NCBI GenBank assembly: GCA_029747015.1
Contig: JAKOGI010001201.1
Span: 222,818 to 286,817 of the forward strand
Source of the DNA: Carnegiea gigantea
Lineage: Eukaryota; Streptophyta; Magnoliopsida; Caryophyllales; Cactaceae
Length of the DNA: 64,000 nt
Direction: 5' to 3'
The notes under the pieces were generated by a model. It was given only the letters and a program-made list of their open reading frames with translations, had not been told where the DNA came from and did not search any database. A program made the position numbers and the translations under genes. Shown here piece after piece: positions 55,607-64,000 of this stretch. The stretch's first letter is position 1, and every line of letters starts with the position of its first letter.

Positions 55607-56799
55607 TGTTTGGGCACCAAAAGTGTACCTTTAAGTACTTTTTAATCGCTCAACTTTTACTCATAATCGAGATTATTTTTTGGTTTTATTTGGTTTTTTG
55701 ACTTTCTAGGAAATAATGGTTCAATGAAATAATGGGCATAAAAAGCGAGGAAAAAAAGAGTCGGAGACCAAGATAAAGTGGGCCGAGTTCAAATTCAGTA
55801 AACCAGGACAAGCTAGTAACCAGTTCAATCAACATGCACATCCATAGCTTGCTTTTGTGTGTGTAGCGTTGAGATAGCATGTGCTGCCCACTCCATGCTC
55901 CTACAGTCCCACGTTTACTAGCCAAACGCCACTTATGCCAATTAATGGTTGGAATTCAAGAGAAATCAGGAACTAAAGCAACGAATTCAGGTGGTGGAAA
56001 ATCTTGTAAATGCTATGAAGTTACACGAAATAGGTATGAGGAGATTATGGCGTGAATTTTTATTAGTTATTTGGTAATTGGGTAAGATTAGAAAGGTGGG
56101 AAAATATTTGAAGAATGGGAAATCTAATGTAATTAGAAAAGCATTAGAGGGTTGGCATGAGTATAAATAGGGGTTGTCGTTCATGTAGATCATCAATTTC
56201 TCCCCCTCTCTTATAGCATTAATTTTAGAGTTTCTTTTAAGTTGAATTTAATTTCAAACTCTTGTTCTGGTTTCAATGTTTCCAGCTTTAGTTTTAGTTT
56301 AATTTTTCTAATTCTACTATTCTAGTTTTAATTCAAAGTTTTCTATTTTTAGTTTCAATTCAAGTTTATTAGCTCCAATTTGAGTCTTCCCAAAAAAAAT
56401 TTCATTCAAAGTTTCAATCTTTATTACTCATTCAAGTCGATGGTGGATATTGAAGTCTCATGATGATTGCTCATTCAAGATTCAGATCTTTTCTACATTT
56501 ATTTTCTAATTATGATTCAAAATTCTCCTCATTAATTCTAAGTGGTCAAGGTAATCTGTTCTTTCCTTTTCAATTAGTTTTAATTCCAATTTCATGCTCT
56601 ACTCATATACTAGATTTTTGTACGTTTCTTTTGCTATTAGTTATTACTTGACATTAATTTTGGTTGTTTGATTTAGTTTGGTTTAGTTTAGTAATATAAT
56701 TCTAGTAATTAATTTAACCGATCTATGTGGACGACCCGTAAAGTGCTACAACTATGACTATGCACTTGGGGCTTATTTTTACAGTTTTGAGATACAACA
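55607..56799 (+). mobile_element. Solo Athila LTR (full length)
   Basis: 1193 bp from TGTTTGGGCACC to GATACAACA, flanked by perfect TCTTT duplications (55602-55606 and 56800-56804). It matches the Athila LTR at 47321 but keeps the central 520 bases, including a TATA box. It is a single LTR: copia integrase follows immediately. Confidence 0.92.
56162..56170 (+). promoter_or_regulatory. TATA box of Athila LTR
   Basis: tataaatag within the solo LTR, in the segment missing from the 5' LTR of the neighbouring full Athila copy. Confidence 0.55.
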
Positions 56800-58091
56800 T
56801 CTTTGGAAACAACTTATGTTGGTTCAAGTTTTGTTAGAGATGCTTTAATTGTTATGGATTTGGATGTTAGTTATTTAACTCTGAATCTTAGGTTTTCCTT
56901 ATTTGCTTATTCACATAATTATGAAAATGATGTGAATGTTTGGAATTCTAAATTAGGCCTCATTGGCCAACATCGTATGCAAAGGCTTGCGAAAGAAGGT
57001 TTGCCAACAAACATTGTGCAACTTAGCTTGCAATTTGTGAGCATAGCCCAGTAGGGAAATCACTGAAAAAATCATTTGGAAAGGCTATTGGAGCCCAACT
57101 TCCATTACAATTGATTTATTTGGACATCTATGGTCTAATGAACATGAAAACAAGGCATGGAGCTTCTTATTTCATCAATTTCACTGATGATTTCACCCAT
57201 TTTGGTCATGTCTACGTGACCTCACATAAATTTGAGGCAATGATTTGCTTTAAGAAATATGTGAACTTAGTAAAAAATCAATTAGACAAACGGTTAATTA
57301 AGGCCTTAAGAACCGATTGAGGCAAAGAATATCTGTCAACTCTGTTTAATCAATTTTGTGATGAAGAAGAAATAGTACATTAGTGATTATTCCAAATAGT
57401 CCACAAGTAGTATTGCAAAGAGAAGGAATAGAATGCTCTTCGAGATAGTAAGATTGATTATGACACAGGCTTAATTGCGCATCTCCTATTGGGGAGATGC
57501 CCTTTTGAGTGTTGCCTATGTTCTTAATCATGTGCCTATGAAATCAGTTGCAACCACTCCATATGAGTTATGTATAGACTATTAGAAAGCCCAACCTAAG
57601 CCTTTCAAGACCTTGGAGTTGTGTAGCCCACATACAGGATCCCTCCCACAAATATGGCAAATTGGGCCCGATAGGGAAGAAATATGTCTTGATTAGATAT
57701 TCTAAAACCTCAAAAGGGTATGTGTTCATGGGGCTACAAGAAAGTGTGAATGTAATTGAATTCGAATTGAGGGATGTTACATTCTTGAAAAATGAATTTC
57801 CAAAGAAGGGTAAGCTAGTCCAAGACTTATCTCTATTTGAACTTGAGCATCTAGACCTATCAGGATCCCTCCATTAGTGGAAGGATTATAACTGATGATA
57901 ACATAGCTCATCATCAAGATCCCCTTCCATCCTCAAATGCGAATGAAAGTGATGCTAATCTTGTTTCAAGCGGGAGTGAGCTTATCAATGCTAGTTCAAG
58001 TGGGAGCGAAATTCATTCAAATGAAAACGATTTGAGATTTGATGAATCTTAATTAAGAAGAAGTAACCATAGAAGCATTCCTCGATGTTGT
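56800..58091 (+). pseudogene. copia integrase, broken
   Basis: Frame 56803-57054 reads DVNVWNSKLGLIGQHRMQRLAKEGLP, the zinc-binding region, with both expected histidines (WHxRLGH) replaced. Frame 57111-57320 has DIYGLMNMKTRHGASYFINFTDDFTHFG with the catalytic Asp of the first motif. LRTD ahead of a TGA (57318) marks the second. 57530-57880 holds the C-terminal part ([12 protein letters not shown] and GKKYVLIRYSKTSKGYVFMG). Confidence 0.83.
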
Positions 58092-59040
58092 TTGAACATT
58101 AAGGAGGGGGAACTCTTTATGGCACTCCTACAAGAGGAAATGGAGCCAAGAAATGTGATATGTGCTCTTTCCAGCCCTTTTAAGAAAAATAGAGCAAGTG
58201 GGTTCTCAAACTCAAATGCAAAGTTGATAAAGGTTACAAAGTTTAGGAATCAGTTGACCTTCCAGAGGGATGTAAGGCGATTGGGAACAAGTGAGTTCTC
58301 AAACTCAAATGCAAAGTTGATGGTACTTGTTAAGAGGTATAAGACCCGATTAGTTACAAAGGGGTGCACACAACATGAAGGAATTGACTATGAAGAGACT
58401 TTTTCTTATGTTGTACAGTTTGTCTCCATTCACTTAATTCGAGCCATGGTTCCAGTTTGGACCTAGAATTGTATCAAATGGATATGAAAATTGCCTTTCT
58501 TAATGAAGGATTAAATGAAGAAATTCTCATGGAGCAACCTGAAGGCTTCATCCAAAAGGCCACAAACATAAGGTTTGTAGACTTCTAAAGTCTATTTATG
58601 GCATAAAACAACCTTCAAGGCAAATGGTATATTTTCTTTCTTAGTGTGGTCACATCTAGGGGTTTCATTATGATTGATGAGGATCGTTGTATCCATACAC
58701 CAAGATGAATAAAGGCAACTTTGTAGTTATGTCATTGTATATCGATGATATATTGATAACTGGAAGTGATATAAAGCTTATTAATGAGGTAAAGGCATGG
58801 TTATTATCCAACTTTGAGATGAAAGATATAGGGAAGTAGCATATATTCTCAGAGTAAAGATTTCAAGAGACTGTTCAAAGATGTTATTGTTTCTTTCATA
58901 GGAGAGTTACATCCAAAAGGCTTTTGAACAGTTCAACATGATAAGTAGCAAGCCCATTGATACTCCTGTCTACAAAGGCAAAGCCTTAAGCAATAGAATG
59001 TGTCCAGAAACTCTAGAAGAAAAATGATAAATGAGGAAAG
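58092..59040 (+). pseudogene. copia reverse transcriptase, broken
   Basis: Frame 58092-58466 ends with KTRLVTKGCTQHEGIDYEETFSYVV, the RT entry. A shifted frame gives LYQMDMKIAFLNEGLNEEILMEQPEGF. The catalytic YIDDILITGSD is at about 58738-58770. Several frameshifts and stops lie between. Confidence 0.86.
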
Positions 59041-59700
59041 TCCCTTTTTTCAATGCGGTTCGTAGTCTTATGTATGCCATGTCATGCGCTAGACCAGATA
59101 TTTGTTTCGCCATTAGCTTGGTTAGTAGATATCAACGTGATGCACGACTAGCACATTGGAAGACAATCAAGAGGATCATAAAGGTACCTAAAGGAAACTT
59201 CTAATTATACGTTGTGCTATTAAGGGAATGATTTGCACCTGAAGGGATACAATGATGCTGACTATGGAGGAGACTTGGATGATAGAAAATCTACCTCAGG
59301 ATATATCTTCTTGTCAATAGTGGTGATGTATCATACAATACTAAGAAGCAATCATGTGTAGTCTTATCCACGACAGAGGCCAAATTTGTGGCTCTCCCTA
59401 CAATAATGCAAGAGGCGGTTTGGTTGAAGAGGTTCTTAAATCATTGAGGATCCGGATGGTACTGGTCTAGTGTTAGTTTACTATGAGATTCAAGTCGCGA
59501 TTGCAAACACCAAGGACACTAAGTATCATAGCAAGACCAAAAATATTGACATTAAGTTCAAGTTTGTCAAAGACATAGTACCACACAAGAAAGCAGATGT
59601 CAAATATATTTCTACAAAAAGTATGGTTTGCAAATGCCCTAACTAAGCCTATTGTAAGATATGTGTTTGTTGAACACACTAGGGCTTAGAGACTTCATGG
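59041..59700 (+). pseudogene. copia RNase H, broken
   Basis: Legible motifs: MSCARPDICFAISLVSRYQ, GYNDADYGGDLDDRKSTSGYIF, CVVLSTTEAKFVALPTIMQEAVWLK and a closing ANALTKPI-like block near 59630, followed by GLRDFM-like wording at the end. Frame changes near 59190, 59310 and 59440. Confidence 0.84.
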
Positions 59701-60906
59701 ATGTTAGATGTACTTGGCTTGTGCTTTTCGCCTGCTTTTCCCATATGCCCATGAATGATTGTCTAATATTTGGACCTTCTGAAATAAGTTGATTCGTATA
59801 CACTTGTTGGAATGTTTAATTATATTTTCTTATTTGTGAAAAAGTATGTCTGTAGACATAAGCTTAGCTCTCACATAGGTAACTGCCTCCATTGATTAGA
59901 GTATTAATGGATACTAAAGATATATCAATGACTATCATGAAGCTATCATAAGGATAATGTGAGAACCTGCCAACTTAAAATCATGAATGTCACTTTAATA
60001 ATGACAAAAGGACGTTACAATATATAAGTGAAAAATAAATTTTACCTTGTCTACCTAAAGGAAGTCCAAGGTGAGTTCATATTAATGAGTAGATTTGGAG
60101 ACAAAAACAATGACGTGTCTAAATATCATCCATACAGCACTATGGTTAGAGGGCCACAAAGGATATACACTCATGGGAAGGAAGGGAATGCTATAGCACA
60201 TGTTTATGCAAAAAGATGACCAATTGGGTTAATCTAAGTTTGATCTCAACTTATAGTTGTGTGAGACCCCAAAAAAGATTATAGTCTTATATTTGTACAC
60301 TCATAACTCCAATTAGTGGCTCGAGGCTCGATTCAATGTTCAGTGTATTGTTAAAAGACCATGAATGATTCAATCTAGCGAAATATGTCTAGAAGAACGA
60401 GTTGAATTTGGTCGAGAGACTTGTGAGAGGAGGAAAACCATTTAGGGAATTTCATTATTTTTCTTATTCACCAGTGCACCATTTATGACATATAGATCAT
60501 AATTGTAAATATGAGATATGATGGATTGATGTGATTAATGTAAAACGTTTAGATGAGATTAAAATGATCTAGGCTAATCCCATACTTCCAACTACTCATG
60601 CACAACTCTCGATGATACTATATATTCCTAGCAGATATATAACATAAATCTCTCAAAAGTTTGCTGGTCAGACTCCCTATTTACTTAGTATGTAGAATGT
60701 GCATAAATAAAGGAAAAATAAGCTTTTCCTTAGATGGAAATAAGCACTCCCTTATGTGTGAATGGAAAATACTCTGGACTTAGGGCATAATACACCCATA
60801 ATGGATGCAAGCTATATAAAAGGTTGACGGCTTGTTAATAGCGTAGCCACCTGAAAAACCTTAGAACCTCAACTAGTCGATCTAATATAAGAGGGGACTT
60901 GTCTAA
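59701..60906 (+). other. copia 3' untranslated part, possibly including LTR U3
   Basis: No gene. A TATA-like ctatataaaagg at 60811-60822 and a purine patch (aagagggga) at 60889-60897 are the only signals. The TATA box suggests that the true LTR starts upstream of 60811, for which TGTGAGACC at about 60262 is one candidate. Confidence 0.4.
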
Positions 60907-62100
60907 GAGGCAAATACACATAGAAAACACTAAGAGGCATTTAGTTGGAAGTTTAGGAACGGAACTTGATATCTACAAGTATCGAGTTCCCGTACCTAAT
61001 GTTTGGTTGCGCTTTTAAGGGTATGGGATTTGATACCCAAGGGTATCAAGTTCCCCCCCAAATATGAGGCCCACATTATCCAAGGGGTTCAAGTCTATTG
61101 CCCCCCATAATTAACCTTTACCTTAAAAAAGGGAAATTATAATCTCTTTTAACCATGAGCATCATGTTACCCACCCAGATCCTACAACCTCAGCAACTAT
61201 GGTGACCTTTCGTTTCGGACGATGTTCTAGTGAAACTCCCATATTTTCCCACCAAATGGACAAGAATTGCTTAAATTGATGTTTAATATAAAAGGAAAAA
61301 CCTAAATTCAAGCTGTTGGCCGAAAAAGAGGGGAGATCAATTTAGATTAATGAACAATTCAAATTTGATTTCATTGATGGGACCCTTAAATCTACGAACT
61401 CTCTGAACCATACATTGAATTCCTTCAATGAATCATAGGTTAATTAGCACATGGAGCCAATGGGGTTCGAAAGAAAGAGAGGGCAACTAGATCTGTGAAG
61501 AAGTAGGCATCGGATTCGACTGTAGTATAGGAAAGGCAATCGATGGAGGGCTAGAAGTAGGCGCCGAAGGGGGAGAAGAAGAAGGCATGCGATTGGAAGA
61601 CGCCTAGGTGCCCAAATATGTGGATGAGTTTCGGCCATATGCCGAAGAAGAAGGAGGCGCCGACCACTTGCAGAAGAGGAAAGGTACTTGCTATTTGCAG
61701 GAGAGGGAGAAGGAGCATTAGAGTGGAATCTGATTATTTAAGGAGATATACAGATAGATGAGTTATTTTCGAAGAAATAATAATCTATATTAATATAAAA
61801 AAAACTTAAATATGAAAACATGATTCCATTCGGTAACTAAACCACACACATGACTTCAAAAATCAAGTTCCACTCCATTCCTCCCATATTTCAATTTCCA
61901 TTCCATCTATGGTGAACCAAGGGTTCTCTAAAGAGAGTTTTTTACACAAAACCCTAAGGTTTTTAGGCTGTGAGATTGTAGAGGTCTTTCGCTCAATGAG
62001 TTCCTTCCTCTACTAGTGATTTGAAATTAGGTTCGATCGCCTTCCGATATAAGATTAAGGTAAATCTATTTACGGTTAATTCAATACCTTAATTTCTTCA
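60907..62100 (+). repeat. 3' LTR of copia element, split by an insertion
   Basis: 60907-60949 and 61919-62100 together match 44048-44257; the end ttaatttcttca corresponds to ttaattccttta of the 5' copy. The 970 bases between are foreign. The upstream extent is unresolved. Confidence 0.7.
60950..61918. mobile_element. Unclassified insertion in copia 3' LTR
   Basis: About 970 bases absent from the 5' LTR, starting near gcatttagttggaag and ending near ggtgaaccaa. AGG stands at both borders and could be a 3-bp duplication. The left part holds palindromes such as ttgataccc/gggtatcaa at 61030-61049 and related gaacttgatat/tatcgagttcc blocks. The right part has 'gattccattcggtaac'. This looks like a non-autonomous DNA transposon, but I cannot show terminal inverted repeats. 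Confidence 0.5.
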
Positions 62101-63047
62101 AGAATAGAATCAAAACCCTAATAGAGTAAGATATACTAGAAGGGGAAAAAAAAATCCACACCCACTTCATGTCATTATAAATAACACAAATCACCAACAA
62201 ATAAATGTTAAGAACTATCACTAAAATTGTTTCAACACTTAACTAAAAGAATAATAATAGATAAAATTACAAATAAATTTCAATCACATAATATTCAAGC
62301 TATCAAAAAGAAGATCTACGCGAAAAAGATTCTTTATTTAGCCAGCGCAAAATTTGGTGATCATTATACGTCAATTTTAATATTCTTTCCATTAATGGCG
62401 CCCTGGACAGCTATAAAATAAGTAGATATGTCTATGCTACAAGGACACAAGATGGGAGTTTTATTGACGCAGGCCATGGAAGCAAGAGAAGGCGAAACGG
62501 CTTCAGAGTGGAGGGATTTGAGAAGGTAGAGCCTAAGTCTAATTGTTCCTCACTTATTGCCGCTTTCAGTTCTAAGGATAAGTTATCTAACGTTTCTATG
62601 TTTTAAGATTGTAATTTTTTTTAAAGGTTACTTTTGGCATTTTCTCACTACCATATTGGAAAAGGCGAATGTGGCTGCTCATAGCCTCATGGGTCTGTCC
62701 GTTCTCATTTGTAGCAGTTGATAATCATTTTCAATGAAGGGAACCTCCAAATATTGTTGTAGATGAACCGTTTATTGATGAGTTAAACAATAACATTATT
62801 CAGCTTGGTGTTTCTGTACAACTAAATACATAATGAGACAGAGCATATTGTCTCTTGTTCTGTTAAGATATGCTCAGCCAGAGTAACCCAACCCAGCAAA
62901 GTTTTGAGTCTAAACAGTGTAACAAGCTATACCAATAGTATGGTGTTTAGCTGTTCGTACTTACATATACAGGTGGTTAGCCTCCTTTAACAAAACCAAA
63001 TACTCAAAGCAGCGAAAAAAAACCATATCCTAATTGTCACAGCCTTG
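62101..63047. other. Flanking sequence, possible plus-strand first exon
   Basis: AT-rich. An ATG at about 62476 opens 17 codons (MEAREGETASEW...) that run into 'agaag/gtagag', a possible splice donor, with ctataaaata some 65 bases upstream. This is weak and I do not call a gene. The part nearest 63047 could be the 3' untranslated region of the exon candidate below. Confidence 0.3.
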
Positions 63048-63113
63048 TTAGTCAATCCATGGGGCATCCACGACCCTAGCCATGAAGCCATACCTATCAG
63101 CAGCCGCATCAAT
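63048..63113 (-). CDS. Possible terminal exon of a host gene
   Basis: On the minus strand a strong splice acceptor (cttatgcttttgcag) is followed by 21 codons, IDAAADRYGFMARVVDAPWID, and a TAA at 63048-63050. The short peptide has normal amino-acid composition and no retroelement likeness. I do not recognise the protein. Upstream exons would lie to the right; the AT-rich 63114-64000 would be intron. The acceptor quality and the codon choice are the only support. Confidence 0.33.
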   Translation of the reverse strand: MDAAADRYGFMARVVDAPWID

Positions 63114-63949
63114 CTGCAAAAGCATAAGTCATTATTGGTGGTAAATTCAAAAAAAAAAAAAAAAACACCATGCATAAATATAAGTAAGATAAAAAATTTT
63201 CCTTTACTCATGCAAATTTATTTCAATTTCCACCGCAACAGATTGTTCTCAGACTGCTATAGAAGATAACAGAATATTAGATGTGATTTTTATATTTTAC
63301 ACATAAAAGCAAATGACCATCCAAAAATAGCTCTTGTTACATGAATTTGTAATGCCTTCACAAGTTTCTTGTCCATTTGTTTTAGCAAAATGCTTGCAGC
63401 AAGACACTTATGAAGTGTCTTGTTTTGACTAAAAAATCATACTATTATGTTTTTAAATTGAAAAAAATGATAGGATCGAATCATGGAAGTATATTACAAC
63501 TTATAAGTTGTATAAAATCATCTTTTTATGTATAATTTGTCACATTTTTGCAATATGCGTATCATATGTACTCACGGATAGGCTTAATGCAATTAAGGTA
63601 TCATTTAATACTTTGTCGGCGTAGCTGACAAATCTTTAAGGTTAGCAATTCATAATTAAGTATAATCATTGAAAATTTTGTGGTTTTAAATCATAAAACA
63701 TGTTAATTTATGATAAGGTAAGATATTTAAAAGTGTCTTACAACAAGACATATATCACGACTCTTTGTTTTATTATTGCCATGATTTTTTCAAAAAATTT
63801 CAATTAAATTTAAAAAAAGCTCCTAGCGTCCACCAATTTTATAATTATTTAGAATAATCCAATATGTTAAAACATAAATATATTAGAAAAGCATGATTCA
63901 TAAAATAAGTGAATTCGTTTCTTAGACCAACTTGTTTTTTTGTTGAATC

Positions 63950-64000
<51 letters not shown>
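63114..64000. other. AT-rich sequence to window end
   Basis: No open frame or element boundary recognised. If the exon at 63048-63113 is real this is its preceding intron. An A run is at 63150-63165. Confidence 0.45.
63954..64000. repeat. (TA)n microsatellite, continues past window
   Basis: 47 bases of pure alternating AT up to the last base. Confidence 0.95.

Larger units (their letters stand above)
44048..62100 (+). mobile_element. Ty1/copia element carrying a nested, duplicated Athila insertion
   Basis: Partial matching LTR segments at both ends, an initiator-Met-type primer site, and copia gag, protease, integrase, RT and RNase H in order on the plus strand. Between protease and integrase the sequence is interrupted by an Athila gypsy, a second copy of copia gag-protease and a solo Athila LTR. 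Without the insertions the copia is roughly 8 kb, long because of an 1.8-kb leader and a long 3' region. AGAAT follows the 3' LTR (62101-62105) and also stands at 44033-44037, ten bases before LTR homology begins. All coding parts carry stops. Confidence 0.8.

Overview
The window is plant nuclear DNA, almost certainly from an angiosperm, and reads as heterochromatin-like intergenic sequence. Evidence: LTR retrotransposons of plant Ty3/gypsy lineages (Tekay-type chromovirus, a second chromovirus, TAT with a second RNase H, Athila), two Ty1/copia elements, a TRIM, a Tourist-like MITE and initiator-Met-type primer sites (tggtatcagagc). I see no convincing complete host gene; nearly every coding remnant carries stops or frameshifts.

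Layout, left to right. 1-3882: 3' end and 3' LTR of a Tekay-like element whose body lies off the window. 3883-8471: AT-rich spacer with a GGGGAT/CCCCAT-rich repeat, a weak host-exon candidate, a 638-bp copia-like solo LTR (6470-7107, target duplication TACTT) sitting inside a ~145-bp tandem repeat, and a poly-A run. 8472-20612: minus-strand copia element (target duplication CATTA) split by a plus-strand chromovirus-type gypsy (12254-19382). 20682-21084: Tourist-like MITE with TAA duplication. 21259-33078: the best-preserved element, a minus-strand Tekay gypsy (target duplication TACCC/TGCCC) with gag, protease, RT, RNase H, integrase, a chromodomain-like tail and an extra 235-codon acidic ORF between the 5' LTR and gag. 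33360-33625: a 266-bp TRIM with perfect CATTC duplication.

About 34300-42630: plus-strand TAT gypsy with 5' LTR end, gag, PR, RT, RNase H, archaeal-type second RNase H and integrase, then ten 57-58-bp hairpin repeats, a decayed antisense coiled-coil ORF, and a second fragment of its own RNase H/integrase region; no 3' LTR was found. 44048-62100: plus-strand copia element with a long leader, invaded by an Athila gypsy (47321-54996). A 609-bp stretch of copia gag-PR is repeated after the Athila body and followed by a full solo Athila LTR with the same TCTTT target duplication, after which copia integrase and RT resume. 62101-64000: AT-rich flank with a possible terminal exon of a host gene on the minus strand, ending in a (TA)n run.

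No cooperating gene system is visible. The biology is nested insertion, LTR-LTR recombination, microhomology-driven duplication and C-to-T decay. The most unusual items are the acidic leader ORF of the Tekay element, the hairpin array and antisense ORF of the TAT element, and the Athila/copia tandem duplication.
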